Source of the DNA: Balaenoptera acutorostrata | Lineage: Eukaryota > Chordata > Mammalia > Artiodactyla > Balaenopteridae | NCBI RefSeq assembly: GCF_949987535.1 | Contig: NC_080069.1 | Coordinates: 41,095,269 to 41,159,268 of the forward strand | Direction of reading: 5' to 3' | DNA length: 64,000 bases | Shown: in pieces, positions 24,001 through 37,501 of the stretch | Position numbering within the stretch: the stretch's first letter is position 1 | How the letters are laid out: each line of letters opens with the position of its first letter | Notes under the pieces: generated by a model | What the model was told of the DNA's origin: nothing | Databases searched by the model: none | What the model saw: the letters and a program-made list of their open reading frames with translations, nothing else | Program-made: the position numbers and the translations under genes

Positions 24001-27000
24001 CAATTTCTGTCTTAAGGGGGTAGCTCAAGTATTTTCCCTTCTCCTGTACTGTTGGAACTCTGACATGTACCACAGCCCAAAGGGTCCTTAAGGGCAAACA
24101 TATTAACCATAACTAGATTTTTAAGGAAAAAAAAATAATGTACAGTCCCAACTATAGTGACTTATTTTCTATTTGCAAAATCTAGCTGCTAAGGATGCTT
24201 CTCTGACCCACTAGTGGTGTAGGTTGTTAACGCTGGTGGTCATGATCAGAAGTGTCCTGATTTCTTCTTGGTACCTCTGCTGTTCGCTTTTCTCATCAGT
24301 GGATAGAAATAGAGCAGGAGGCTTCTCCAAAGAAAAAGTCCACTGTGGCATTGGGATTTCAGATCCAACACACTGAGAAAAGTTCCTCAAACTTACACAC
24401 TCTTCTCCTATCTAACTAAATGCCTCACCTTCCTATTCCTGAAAATTTGAGGAGCAAGTCAGTCATGGACACCTAGCTCAACACAACCCATCACTACTGT
24501 GCCGTTCCCCAGACAGGGGCAAAAGAATGTGCAGCAGACATATGGGCTGGCATAGCACACACCCTTCTCAGACAATCTTCCCCTCTTGCAGAGCAAGAAA
24601 ACTCCTGAAGATAATTTGTCTCAGTGTGTCTAGACAAAAATCTGAGACAGATAATGCAAAACCCTCTTTTTAAAAATGTACTTCTATTTTTGCCTTCCCC
24701 AAGAAAGGGAAGATGGGAGTGGGGGGGATGGGTAGAAATTGACCTCTCGAACATGGCAGATGAGTTGTCATTTCAATTTGGCCTTAGCCTAAACAGCAAA
24801 TCTATGCGTTCCACCTCTTTGCTTGTTAATGCATTTGCTTTACGCTGGAAAGCAAGCCCCCTTGGAAATGGGTGCATCGTATTATTAGAAAAAAATCAAG
24901 TTGTAAGGGAAGCTCTGAATCAATGTTACCAGGTTTCCAATGGATTTGATGTAGACCCTTCAGAATGTGCATCTATGTTTGGTAGGCCTTTTTATTATTA
25001 TTACTCATTAATATTTTTACTCTTGTCCATGTGCCCGGAGACCTTGGCAAGATGAACATTTTATAAATCTGATAAATAATTGAAGCCTCCCAATCAATAC
25101 CACCCAAGGGAGAGGGAAGGAGGCACTCACGTCTGCATTAAAGTCAAGGTCCTCCCTTCTGGTAAATGCTGGGGGAAGAAGAGACAGGCCTGGGTAAAGC
25201 CAGAGGCCAGGAAAAGCTCGTCTCACTGGGGTGAGCTGAGTGCGAAGAGCTGGCTACTTCTACTTGTCCCTCCATGGCTTGGGAGAGAGGGCGCAGTGGA
25301 GAGCAGTCAGTCCACTATGTCAGGCTCCACACGATGTGCACAGATAGGCCAGAAGATGGAAACATCACAAGGGTGCCCATGAAACCCAGTCCACCAGCGT
25401 GAGCTGGGCAGTTCACTAGGGAGGGCGACTTGCACATCATGAGCTTCATTGGAACTGCAGTGTCTGGGCTCACGCTTAACCTCTCTGGGAAAATGTTTCT
25501 GTCAACACAACAGTAAAGCACTCCAGAGAGGGACTTCACAAAACTCTCCAGCCAAACTGAGCCCAAGGGGAATTCCAGGGTAAGTCTCTTAAAGAGGCAC
25601 GAAGCCTCATTAGTGCAGAGGATTCACCATGCTCCCGGTCCAACCACAGATGCAGGTGCCTGGCTCCCGAATTTATGAGTCATTATGATTCTACAGATCA
25701 CCCAGTTATAAGGAATCATCACTGGTTGACGCCTGAATAGCCTCTTGATCTTCCAGAAATATCAGTGACAATCAAACTACACCTACAGGCCTTTCCATAG
25801 AAGAGAAATATGCTGAGCTGGCAGTTGGTTTATTTAAAGGAAGCGAATAGCCAGGCTGGTGATACCCACCACTTAAAGGAAGACTTTTTTAAAAAAATGA
25901 AATCATACAGTTGAAGTGAACTTCAAAAAATCATTTAGGCTGTCATCCTGCCTTGAGGTAAGTCCATCTATGAATCTCCAGGGGCAAACAAAACATACAT
26001 TATTGTGAAAGATCTTGAGAAGCTTCTACAAGCAAACTTGCACGGTCAGACTACCTTCACTGTCAAAAGATTACTAATTATGACTGTTTTGCAATGGATT
26101 GTTGGAACCAGCTCACACTGGTTTGTTAACTTTTTAGGAATTTTGTGAGCCACTGACTTCATTCTGACAGCTTGAAATCAGCCAGGGAATATCCACACCA
26201 CGGAAAACAGCAAACACTGCAGAGTGGCCCCAATCCCACCCCACCCCTTTCATCTGTTAAACATTTATCAATATATCATTGTCATCTGCTTTGTAAAACT
26301 TCTCCAGTTTTCTCTTCTCCAACTCTTAAATTCTTTTGAGAGCAGTGAAAAACTCCAGAAGTCAAAGAAGAAATCTCTTCTACAATTTTCTGGAAGGTTT
26401 AGCCTCCACTTAGACATTCAAAGCAAAAGGAAATCTACTTTGCAAGACAATCCGCTTACAGGCAAGAAAACTGCTGTATCAGAAAGTTACCATTAGCCCA
26501 AATTTATGTCGCTGTTCTCCCTACTACTATTTGCCAATCTTGTAAACATCTCTCAGAGTCTCTTCAGAGCTCTCTGAATTATGTCATATCTCTCAAACTT
26601 GAGGATAAGAACAGGTTCAGCGTTTAAATGGTGCAAGTGACACTGTAAAGAGCCACAGGCGAGCCCACTGTTTATAATGCACGAACCCTCTGTTTTCTTA
26701 ATAGAACTTCTCCCCTCCTGTAAGGCGCTTAGCTGAATGCCCAGACCGGAAGTTATTTACCCCCTAGAGTCTTTCTGATAGAACTAACTCTGAGTACAAT
26801 CCAGGGATTTGGAAATGTTTCTTCCATGGCTTCCAAAAAAATATTTATTGGCCCTAAAACCTAATAATAAAGATGTTCTACTGTCTATTGTTGAGAGATG
26901 GTACTCCATGGGTCCCTTGCATTTCCATACATCTTACAAAGAGAGTCACTCACTGCCATTTGCTCTGGATTATCGTTTTAAGGATGTTTGTATGGTGAAC

Positions 27001-27621
27001 AGTCTTAGGAGATAGAGATAATAATCTCTGGAGCAAAGGGAAATTGTGTTTACTGCTCACTTAAAGAGATTCAGATTCCCTAAATTCAGGGGTACTTTTC
27101 TCTAACGCCATCAGAATATGTGCAGGGTTCCATCAGGGCCCATCTGTATCGCCACCGTGAGACGTGGGGCAGAGAGAACTGACATAAATACGCTGTTCAT
27201 GCTGCTTCCTGTGGAAAGAGTAATACAGCCCCCGGACTCTGACCCATGAGTCTCATGTCCTCTGCTGTCATCTGTGAAACTGTGGCACACCAGCTTGTTG
27301 GCTTGCAAGCAGAATAAAATCTCAGACCCGTCACAGTTTTCAATACCTGCTACCTATAAAGCTTTTAAGAAGCAATTTACACCTATATTTATATCTCTGT
27401 CTATCTGTCTACCCACCTACCTATCTAATGAGGATGAATTGCGTGCCTCAGATATTCTTTATAGCTCTCTTGGGCAATCATGTATAAGACAACCCACAAT
27501 GAAGTTACTGGGATGGAAATTGCAGAGCCATTGCACTCTATTAAATGTAGCCATGTGAAACTAGGTAAAGTGGGCATAAACAAAATGATGATTGACCTTA
27601 ATGCCCTGTGTGTACTCTAAG
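24001..27621. other. Intronic sequence with no recognised feature
   Basis: Includes an open frame of 143 codons at 24624-25055 on the plus strand that resembles no known protein. No splice pattern or repeat was recognised. A few short CTAT/CTAC units occur at 27395-27425. Confidence 0.4.
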
Positions 27622-27790
27622 GCAGGGCTTCTCAAACTTTAATGAACATATAAAACACCTGGGAATCTCATTAAAATGCAGATTTGAATTCAGTAGGTCT
27701 GGGTAGAAGCCCAAGATTCTATGTTTTTAACAATTTCCCAAGTGACGCCGATGATGCTGCCCCAAGGACCGCACTTTGATAGCAAGGCTC
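27622..27790 (+). mobile_element. MER5-type hAT-Charlie element
   Basis: Matches the consensus with ends 'ttctcaaacttta' and 'ccacactttgagaa': gcttctcaaactttaatgaa, cacctgggaatctcattaaa, tcagtaggtctgggtagaag, aatttcccaagtgacgccga, ccgcactttgatagcaagg. The ends are inverted repeats. Confidence 0.8.
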
Positions 27791-29044
27791 TAACAGCAAC
27801 TAATATAAATTCTATACATATTAACACTGATATTTGCATAAACTCTAACATTTTTCATACAGATATCTCCACCAACCCAGGAAGTCCATATGAATCATAG
27901 AACTATTACATTGGTTTAGGAAAGAATACTGAAAACATTCCTGAGTACACAATTATGGGTGCTTGTATACTTATATGTGGGAAATATCAATATTGGTTAT
28001 GAATTATCCTTCACTGTAAATTATAAACACATTCTATTCAAAGAACCAGGAGCAAAGGGAAAGTGCAGGAAAAGACCTTCCTAGGCAATAGAGTCTTTTA
28101 ACTGTAGCAAGAATAAAAGAAACAGGGCAAATTACGATCTTATGGTTTATGTCGCTGATAAGTATATCTCTGGCGAAGTTAATGCTGATGGGTTAAGCAT
28201 AACAGGGAAAGAGAAAATAATACGTGGACATAAGACCGACTCTGAGAAAGCAAATGTGCTGTGAGAGAAAGCCGAGCGGGCAGGGAGTCGGGCCTGGGTT
28301 GTGGTCCCCACCCTGTTACTCCCTTGCTATGGGAGCTCAGGGAAGCAGAGTTGGTCCCCACTGGGCCACTTCCTAATTCTTGCATCTTGGCCATAGGTTT
28401 CACCTGCACAGGCCGCCTCTCAGCCTCATGAACCATTTTTTAATACTGTCATCAGCCCGAAGAAATCAATCTTTCTGTCTCATCTTATTCACTTGGGGAA
28501 AAGTTAGTGAGCCAATTTGAAAAGCATGGGAGAGGGCCTAGAAATAAAAGAAAGGTGGAAATTTATTTTAGAATTTTATCGGGAAATACTTGGTCACACT
28601 TTTACTTTATTCCTTTTCCTTCTTCCACTGTCTCCTTCTTTCCTTTCTTTGGTCTTCTCCTTTCTACCCTCTCCCTCTTCATTGTCTGTCTACAAAAAGA
28701 CAGCTGGGGAGGCAGCAAGATGGATTTCAGTATTCCACACATTAATTTCTCGTGAGCTTAGTGACTTACTTTTGAAGAGATTTTTGTGGTTGAATATGCT
28801 TAGGAAATCCTGGGTTAAACAGAGTTCAAAGGTTTCTTTACTGAGGACAGTCTCAATAGAGATGGTCTTTAATAGGCAATGTATAACCTGACTCTCCAAG
28901 AAGGGGCTAGGGGGTGCTGGGTCTTCTATCTTTGACCACAGGACCACAGAAACTAGCCCTCCCCCTGCTAGTGTCTTAAGGAATTCGCACTGAGAGAGTT
29001 CTGGCATGAAGATTTTGGATACCAGAGTCAAGCTATCATGTTTT
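27791..29044. other. Intronic sequence with no recognised feature
   Basis: No exon or named repeat recognised. Confidence 0.45.
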
Positions 29045-29190
29045 AATTAGTTTTACCTTGAAAAAACCTCGTGGCCTTGGGCAAGTCACATAACCTCTCT
29101 AAGCCTCTGGTTTCTTCATGTGTAGAAGGGGGTCAGTGACGTCTAACAGATGGTGGCATTGATGAGACAAAGTACAAAAAGTGCCAGACA
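29045..29190 (+). repeat. MIR SINE
   Basis: Forward MIR: cgtggccttgggcaagtcac, ataacctctctaagcctctg, gtttcttcatgtgtagaagg, and aaaaagtgccagacat near the end. Confidence 0.8.
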
Positions 29191-29559
29191 TAAAGCCCCC
29201 TCACCAGCCAAGGCTTTCAGAGTCACAGGTGAGGTTAACCCTTGTCCCTTGAGGGCTTGGTGGGAAAAGCATCCATCCTACTCAAAATTACTCTTGGAGA
29301 TGAGGCCACTGACCTCTTTCCTGACTTGGCATTGTCTAGTCCCATCTACTCAAACCTGAATATTCCCTTCTAAGGGCTGCCCACCCGGCTGTGTTTGTTT
29401 GTGGTCAGTCCCAACAGATGACATTTACCAAATGAATGAGGGAGAGAAAGAAAACATTGAGACAGAAAAGGTCACAGAAAATAAAGGGAGGCAGAAACGG
29501 AGGCCAGGTCAGAGAGCACCAGGCATGACTGTCCTGAGGCAGCCTCAACTTTACCTCTT

Positions 29560-29725
29560 AGGTGGAACGTGGCCTCAGGCAAGTGAAACAACCTCCCTTG
29601 GTCTCAGGGCCTCCATTTAAAAAATAATGATGCCTGATCTCACAGAGCTGCAGCTGAAGAATTAAGAGAGATCAGATCTGTTAAGCACTTAGCACAGAGT
29701 AGGAACTCAATAAGAAAAATAAAAA
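29560..29725 (+). repeat. MIR SINE
   Basis: Forward MIR: cgtggcctcaggcaagtgaa, ggtctcagggcctccattta, aagcacttagcacagagtag, gaactcaataagaaa. Confidence 0.75.
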
Positions 29726-30079
29726 CAAAGCTAAATGTCCTTTGGGGGGCTAAGGGGAAAAAATAGATGCTGTTATTCTCAAATCCAATTCTCTGATTTC
29801 TAGATTGGAAACTGAATATCATAATTCTTCTGAGGAAATGCCAGAAAAAGGAATACACACTGGGCATCATTCCCTACAACTGACTTCAGATACACCCAAT
29901 GAGTGGTGGTAGATGTAGTTTTAATGCTGCCCTTTTGAGTGAGTGATTGATTGAGAGAGAGTCTCTATTATCTACTAGATTCCAAAAAACTCAAGGTCAG
30001 CAATGGAAAAACAACATTTCAGATTTGCTGAATAAGGACCCCCCTGACTCCCCCATCCCACAGCAGTTAGGTAGAGAGA

Positions 30080-30260
30080 TCACTTCCTTAAGACAGGAGT
30101 CTCCTCACCTCCTCCACTCACAACTATGTTTTTCCCATGCCCTATACATTTATCAATCTAATGTCATCTCCCTCTCTCTATGTCCTCAGGGTCTATCACA
30201 GGCTGGCCCAGAGCAGGCTCTCCTTAAGTACTTGTTGAAGAAATGAACAAATCCCACATT
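30080..30260 (+). repeat. L2 LINE 3' end
   Basis: Ends with the L2 signature: gggtctatcacaggctggcc, cagagcaggctctccttaag, tacttgttgaagaaatgaac. Confidence 0.65.
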
Positions 30261-30469
30261 ATTTATTTAATAAGCATGGCCACTTTAGTCCATCAAAACA
30301 ATATGAAGACCATGAAAACGGAATTTTTAAAAATTAGTAATGTTATTATAACTCAAATGTACAGCTTTATTAATCACTTCCAAATTTAATAGCAAATCAA
30401 GGAAAAAAGTAAAAAGTCATGGCAGGAGCCAAGAAATCAACATAAACAAGATCATTCTTCACATTGAGA

Positions 30470-30985
30470 TGTTCTAACCCTGCCTCTCAACGACTTCCTC
30501 ATCAATCCCTAAATTCAGTGGCTCCACTGTGACCTCAGGACTAAATCTGAACTCCATGGCACACAGGGAGGCCTTTTGCATTTTGGTCCTTGCCCATCTT
30601 TCCATCATCATCTCCTGCCATTGCCCTCTTGTATCTTCCACTCCAGCAACAGCCAAACTACCCTGACACAAACCTCCGTGCCCTGACAGATGCCTGCTCC
30701 AATTCATCCATGTGTGACCTCCTACTCATCCTTTTGGACTCCACTTGAGAGCTGACAACCTTGTGAAGTGCTCTCTGATTTCTCTAAACAGAATAAATCA
30801 GTCCCCTCCTGTGTGGGGCTCTTTAGATTACCTACCGCCATGTCACCTTCTTAGATGTCGCTCTTCCTCTAGACTACAAACTTCTTGAGGACAAACAGTG
30901 ATGTACACATATTTATTCCCTGTGCCTGGTACATTGTGCACCCTCAGTAAGATGTTTAATGGAAGAACAAATAAATGGATGCATG
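30470..30985 (+). repeat. L2 LINE fragment
   Basis: A long L2 3' segment: tcccctcctgtgtggggctc, actacaaacttcttgaggac, atttattccctgtgcctggt, acattgtgcaccctcagtaa, ggaagaacaaataaatg at the end. Confidence 0.8.
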
Positions 30986-31094
30986 TCCACTGTTACACAC
31001 TTTCTATTCTCCCATCACTAGCCCTCCCAACTAATCACCTTTCAACTGTTGACAAGAAACCACTGGGAAGGATCTGAGGTGAACTTTATGGAAC

Positions 31095-31275
31095 TTTAGG
31101 GAACACTTAATATCTGCTGAGCACTATCTTATTAATCTTTAGATTAAATCAAGATTCTTCTATGAAATTGGTGCTGGTATGTTCATTTTACAGATTAAAA
31201 AAAAGAAAAAGACATTCAGAGGTTAAGCCACCAGAGAAGAACCCAGCAGGACTTAGAGTCAAACCTGAGTCCATG
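31095..31275 (-). repeat. MIR SINE
   Basis: Reverse MIR: acttaatatctgctgagcac, gttcattttacagattaaaa, acattcagaggttaagccac, cagcaggacttagagtcaaa. Confidence 0.75.
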
Positions 31276-31624
31276 CTCCTTCTGCTACCCTATCTGGCCT
31301 CAAATGCAAATTTCATTTCATCCTTTACCATTTCAAAGGATGTTCTCTTCCTCATTGTCCTCCATCATAATTCTCACCTCTTAAATCAAGACCCCAAGTA
31401 GTCCTCAGATGGCCTCTGCCTACCAAACTTCTCCCAGCCTATTGGACACAACCCACATTCCTCTCTCTTCCAGATCCTCTTGCCCTAAAAGCCTGACCTA
31501 GTGTTTCCACTGCCTTCTAATTCTTCAATATCTCTCTGCCCAAGTCACTCGGATGGCTTTAAAACAATTTGCAAGAACATATCATGTATACCAAAAAGAC
31601 ATGGAGCTTTCTTTGTTCCTTATA

Positions 31625-31960
31625 GTTCAATTCAAAAAACATTTACTGACTGTTAACTCTGACTTGCACCATACCAAGTACTAGGGACAGAGGGATAATA
31701 AAACAAAATCGGTGACCTTGAGGAGCTTTTAGGTTAATGGGAGGACTAACAAGTAAGCATATTCTTTCAATATGATTGGATAAGCATTCTTCTGGATGAT
31801 TGCTCATGGTACAAATACAAATACAAATCCACAAAAAAAGGATTTTGTCCATCGTGAGGTATCAGAGAAAGCTTCCTGGAGGAGGTGATGCCTGAGCTTC
31901 ATCTTTAAAAGATAAGTAAGAAATAATCAGGCAAAGGGGTAGAGGAGGGCCCTTGAGAAA
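31625..31960 (-). repeat. L2 LINE fragment
   Basis: Reverse L2 3' region: ttcaaaaaacatttactgac, accaagtactagggacagag, gaccttgaggagcttttagg, gaaagcttcctggaggaggt, gatgcctgagctt. Confidence 0.75.
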
Positions 31961-32694
31961 GAGAGAGCAGCTACAGTTTGTAATAAGTGCTTACATCACC
32001 TTACAGAAAATTTAAAAGTTTCTGAAATGGTTTTTGTGTATTCTTGCTGAAATTTTTACATGTGTAGGGTTTGTGTCAGCAATGAATAATTCAAACAGAA
32101 CCCAACACAGATGCTTGATGGATGTCCATCTCGATGACCATGCCATCATTGCCATTATCTCTTCATTTTCTTCTTTAAGAATCTTTCTGTGGAACAGACT
32201 GATAACTCCTGTGAGATGAGTTAGGGCTTTCACAACACTATGCTCCATTTAGAGGCCTGGGAAAGTCATTTTCTAAACAGCATCCTGGTACAATACAGTC
32301 ACAGGACTGAGAGTGGCCACCCCAGAAGGAGAGCCAAGAGAGAAACCTCCATCCTCTGCTCCCAAAGTGCATTACTGGTGCCCTGTCCTGTTTTCCACCT
32401 TCTCCGTAATTTTGTTTTTCTATGAACCACCCCAGATTCTGTCATAGACTGGACAAAGAACTTTCTGTACACAACAAATTGATGTGACTTCATTCAAGCA
32501 CTTATTAGATATCATTTTCAATCATTCTCATTCTGGGAAATTAAGTTTGGTGTTTGGTAATGCATTTTATTATCACTTGATAAAGAGACGGTCTCCTCCA
32601 ATTTTAGTAAGTCATGAACTTTGATGTTGGAATGCCTCTTTGATAGCATACAGAAATAGACATTTTAATACTCCAACAAGGCAAGAGAGTCAGC

Positions 32695-32915
32695 AGGGCA
32701 ACAGTTGAAAAAGCTAAATCATTAAAAGCAGAAAGATTTGGGTTTGAATTGTGGTTCTGCCAATTATTAGCTCTGTGGCCTGGGCACGTTAATAAACGTC
32801 TCTGGACTTCAATTAACTCATCCTTAAAATGCACAATTACTATGAAAATCAAAGAAAATGTGTCAGTAAAGTGGCACACAGTGGTTCCCCTCAATAAATG
32901 GTAACTGTAATCTAT
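32695..32915 (+). repeat. MIR SINE
   Basis: Forward MIR: gggtttgaattgtggttctg, ccaattattagctctgtggc, ctgggcacgttaataaacgt, cctcaataaatggtaactg. Confidence 0.85.
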
Positions 32916-33059
32916 ACCTCACTTAAAATTTTAATTAAATTTTAAGATCACCCACTTGCAGATTGCAGCCCAAATTAGCAGACAAGAGATTTTAAATAGA
33001 TTTAAATATGTCGATAAAAAGCATCACATAACATATTCAATTTCTTAGAGCTCCTACAG

Positions 33060-33410
33060 AAAATGCTGTCTTAGGTCAGCGGCTCAGAAGTATGCCCAGA
33101 GAGCAGTGTTCATGGCAAGTGATTTATTAAAGGAGGGTTCCCAAGAGAGGGGGAAGCAGGAGAGGGATGAAGGGAATCCAAGCAAGGCTGCAATTTCAGG
33201 TGAAGTCTCAGCCTCCAGCTTGATCCTGCTGGGAGCTCTGGAGTGTAAATTACACCACAGATCCTACAGAGAACTTGTAAATTACCCAGTGGAGTTGGCC
33301 CAGCCTAAAGGCCAGGGAGTGAGCTTTCTGCTCCTAAGTCAGTCAGTCATCAGCAAAGGAGGGGTTGAGGGAAGAGAGAGGAGGGTACTGAACTCCCAGC
33401 CACTTCCAGC

Positions 33411-33453
<43 letters not shown>

Positions 33454-33620
33454 ATGCGTGTGTGTGTCCTGGGCTGGGGTAGGAGGCCCACTAGTTCAAG
33501 GCTAGCCCTTTGAAGAAGGTCTCAGGTGCTAGCCCTTAGGAGCAATTGTACACAGAAACCAGGGAAAGTGCACAGGACCGGTGAGAGGCGTTTGAGGGCA
33601 GCTGGACAGAGCACAGACAA
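33060..33620 (-). repeat. Possible LTR-like repeat, family unresolved
   Basis: The stretch with gtgatttattaaaggagggt, aagcaaggctgcaatttcag and later gctagcccttaggagcaatt has the feel of an old LTR in reverse (gattTATT being a reversed AATAA signal). A (TG)n tract interrupts it. This is pattern memory only. Confidence 0.3.
33411..33467. repeat. (TG)n microsatellite
   Basis: A nearly pure TG run of about 20 units followed by tgcatgcgtgtgtgtgt. Confidence 0.95.
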
Positions 33621-36322
33621 CATGTGCAACATTAATCAAGAGAATTTCATGGACCCACATCTGTGCTGACTCTGCCTTCCGTTCATTGGAGTTGGGTGAT
33701 CACCAAATAATGTACAGTTCACTGCAAATACATTCACTTTTCTTTGGTAATTTACAAAGCTAACTTTGAAGTAAATATTTCCTAGGAGTATGAAAATCAA
33801 TTTTGAAGGTTTGCCCTGAGGCCTCAAAAAATGAGCTCTTCAACCTAATACGGTTATGGTTTTCTATTGAAGAAAGTTGTGCCAGTCACTAATAGAGGGC
33901 ACAGATGCTGTTCAGACAGAAACTATTGAGAAAGGGCAGTGGGCAACTCCTCAACCACCAAGAAAAAGCTGGCAGCAGCAACTCCTGGGCTCTTTCACAC
34001 ATGCATATTCAATTAACCATTCATGTAGCTAGAGATCCTGGGATGCTATTTAAATTGAGCTGTGTAATCTACGCATCTGGTTAAGAAAGATCTATGTTAC
34101 ACAGATTCAAGGCTGCTTTATTCAAATAAATTCTTGTAATGTAAAAATATAATTTCTTATACCTTCACGTCCTTATCTGTAGAAAGGGTAAGGGGACTTT
34201 AAGACTTCAGGTAATAAGGACTCAGTGGAGACAGCCAATTGGATAGGTAGACTGGATCACAAGGTCACCTGAGGATTAACTAATATCTTATTATAAATGA
34301 CTACAAAAACATGAAATATTACAATATTTTTTAAATAACACATGTAATTAAATTTTTAGGGTCATAAATGGTTCCATACATCCCCTTTTCAGAAATTTCC
34401 AATAGGCTTTATAATTTAGCAATTCATAATTTAAGACAATTATGTCAACAGATACATTAAAATAAAATTCATGAAGAATTTCTGAGGAGCCCAACAGACA
34501 GATAACACTGATGATTAATGGGCACTTCAAGTTTCTGCACCTAATAAGTTCCAATTATAAATAAATAGCCAGTAACCACAATGGCTTCCACCAAAGGGCA
34601 GGGGCTGTGCTCTACTTCTGGACTCTCAGAACACCTCAGGAGCTCAGCAGACACACCTATGGGTGTGGGGAGGGTGGGAGGAGGGGAGAGGATAGAGCCT
34701 AAGAATGACTGTCTTCTTCAAACAAAATTCTCAACCTTTACTACTGTTACAAAATATCTGCAATGAGCTATCCTTTCAAGGTGAAACATTTGCTAAAGTT
34801 GGTGCTAAAACAATAGGATGAAGCTACTCAGGCTTGGTGTCCCCCACTCTCGGCATATATGAATTCTGAGAATTCAAAGTCTGATTATAGTTCTCTGCTT
34901 TCCCATGTATTGCTTTGTAATTGAAAAGGTTTGGAATTGATAAGAATATGATGTGTAGTATAAGATGCTGAACAGAGGGAAAACTCAGAAGTCCAACCAA
35001 AATTAATGCTGTCCAAGAATCTGTACCAAAGAATGGTATTATCCAAAACCGTGGCCATTGTTTTCCATTTTAGGTTCTCATTATGCAAGTCTGTACATGG
35101 CAGATGTGTCTTTTCAAATATGCTTTTTTGCTGGTAATATCTGAGTTTGCTTCTTTGAATTTGCTAACCCATTAGCATATTAGGTGATGGGTAAGAAAAT
35201 AGACTAGAATAAATACATATCACTAGGCACTTGATAAGGAGGAAGAGCTACATGACAATTATGAAGACTTGGGAAGAACTCAATGCACAGATCTTATGGG
35301 GGAAGGATGCAGAGGATTCTGCTCTAGACCACCCCAGCCAGAGGAGAGGGACAGTGGCTTGGGGAAAAGAAGAGGAAAGAATGTCCCCAAAGGTGATGGT
35401 CAGATACTTCCCAAAGAGAGAGAATAAGAAGAGGGTGAAGCATAGAGATAGAAAAATACATTTAAGGAGATCTGGAGAACTGGCCATAGAATAATTACAT
35501 TGTACCAAGCCCACCCCCCTTGATGATTTAAGGAAGAAGACTTATCCACACCACAAGATGGCAAAGTGTTATCAGTAATTTGTTGCGAGGATAAGAAGCA
35601 GGAAAATCAAGTGCTTCCTCCTCTCTGGAAATGCACAGCTTCAAAAAATGCAGCCTGACCTTAAGTTCTAGCCCTGGGTTTCAAGCCAAAAATAAGAAAC
35701 GCACCATGCAGAGAACATGGGTTCTACTTAACGTTTAATCATCATGATAAGGAAAAACAGAAGAATCCCCACAATGTCTTTGCTCACTGTGAAAATGCAT
35801 CATTTGAGTTTTCAAACAGTTGGTGCTTTTCTCCCAATGGCAATTGAGATCTCCAAAAGAGAGAATTTACCCAAATTATATCAGCCATGAAATTAACTAG
35901 GGTATAATGATACAGCCCTTGGAGTGAACTGAGCTGCATAAAAGGAATCGGAGTGAAGATAAGAAAAATTATAAGATAACTCAAAGCCTGGGTCCTACCC
36001 CTTTCTGCTCTCAAGTGGCCATGGTCTTGTGAAAACTAACAATCACAGTATCCTATGTGCACATAACGCTGGGTAATGCTGATGACAAAAAACTCTACAA
36101 ACCATCATTTCGGAGTGTGTGTTGAATGTGTGTATGTGTGGGTATACGTGTATGAATGTTGGGGATTGGGAAGAGGTGGGAATCATGGTCCTGATCTTGA
36201 GCCTGACAAGGAATTTTCTCCACACCCTTGTATCATGAACTTCTCACTACTACCTCCAAGAAATACCCTTTCCCCCAGTCATCTTCTGTTATTAGACTCT
36301 AACTCAGTACATTAATAACTTA
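33621..36322. other. Intronic sequence with no recognised feature
   Basis: No exon or named repeat recognised; AT-rich at 34000-34600. Confidence 0.45.
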
Positions 36323-36669
36323 GTGTCATCCACGTTTAAATTCTTCACAAACACTTTCACAACTTATGCCTCATCCAAGTACCTTCTGTACATTAGCCCT
36401 CACTCAGGGAAAAGCCTTCTGAAGGCCTGCAAGTCCCTGTGCATTTCTGTCTCCTCTCTGGTCCCAATTACTGCTCTCCACACCCCAACCCCACTCTGCT
36501 CCAGCCACACTGGCCTGTGCGGTTCTTTCAACACACAGAGCTCCCCCCAGCCTCCACCCCTTGCTTGTGCTGTTCCCTCTGCCTAGAATGCTGTTCCCTC
36601 AGGTATCAGCGTGCTCACTCCCTCGCTGCCTCGGACTCTTGGCTCAAATGTCACCTGATCAGACAGGCC
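36323..36669 (+). repeat. L2 LINE, left part (split by an L1)
   Basis: L2 3' region: cttgctgctgttccctctgc-like block at 36560-36600 (ttccctctgcctagaatgct), then ggctcaaatgtcacctgatc and agacaggcc at the break. The sequence resumes to the right of the L1 at 37491 with aataacaattctctcactat, which is the expected continuation. Confidence 0.8.
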
Positions 36670-37501
36670 TTTTTTGTTTTTTAACATCTTTATTGGAGTA
36701 TAATTGCTTTATAAAGGTGTGTTAGTTTCTGCTGTATAACAAAGTGAATCAGCTATATGTATACATATATCCCCATATCTCCTCCCTCTTGCGTCTCCCT
36801 CCCACCCTCCCTATCCCACCCCTCTAGGTGGTCACAAAGCACCGAGCTGATCTCCCTGTGCTATGCGGCTGCTTCCCACTAGCTATTTATTTTACACAGC
36901 CAACATCATTCTCAATGGTGAAAAACTGAAACCATTTCCACTAAGATCAGGAACAAGACAAGGTTGCCCACTCTCGCCACTATTATTCAATAAAGTTTTG
37001 GAAGTTTTAGCCACAGCAATCAGAGAAGAAAAATTGGATTCTCAGAGAAGAATCCAAATTGGAAAAGAAGACGTAAAACTGTCACTGTTTGCAGATGACA
37101 TGATACTATACATAGAGAATCCTAAAGATGCTACCAGAAAACTACTAGAGCTAATCAATGAATGTGGTAAAGTAGCAGGATAAAAAATTAATGCACAGAA
37201 ATCTCTTGCATTCCTATACACTAATGATGAAAATCTGAAAGAGAAATTAAGGAAACACTTCCATTTACCATTGCAACACAAAGAATAAATACCTAGGAAT
37301 AAACCTACCTAGGGAGACAAAAGACCTGTATGCAGAACACTATGTAAGACACTGATGAAAGAAATTAAAGATGATACCAACAGATGGAGAGATATTCCGT
37401 GTTCTTGGATTGGAAGAATCAACATTGTGGAAATGACTCTACTACCCAAAGCAATCTACAGATTCAATGCAATCCCTATCAAACTACCAAAGGCCATTTT
37501 T
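36665..37501 (-). mobile_element. 5'-inverted (twin-primed) L1 insertion
   Basis: From left: poly(T) (36670-36682), then L1 3' UTR on the minus strand (aacatctttattggagtata ... accgagctgatctccctgtg) to about 36893, then L1 ORF2 on the plus strand to about 37490. The ORF2 part reads [19 protein letters not shown] and the reverse transcriptase box LFADDMILY (FADD at 37088-37099). The opposite direction of the two parts is the signature of twin priming. An imperfect duplication, aggcctttttt at 36665-36675 and aggccattttt at 37491-37501, flanks it. ORF2 is broken by a stop after Val-Ala-Gly and by later frame changes. Confidence 0.88.

Noticed and set aside
24624..25055. A 143-codon open frame on the plus strand
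   Set aside because: No recognisable domain, ordinary chance length for an intron of this size, and no splice signals in register.
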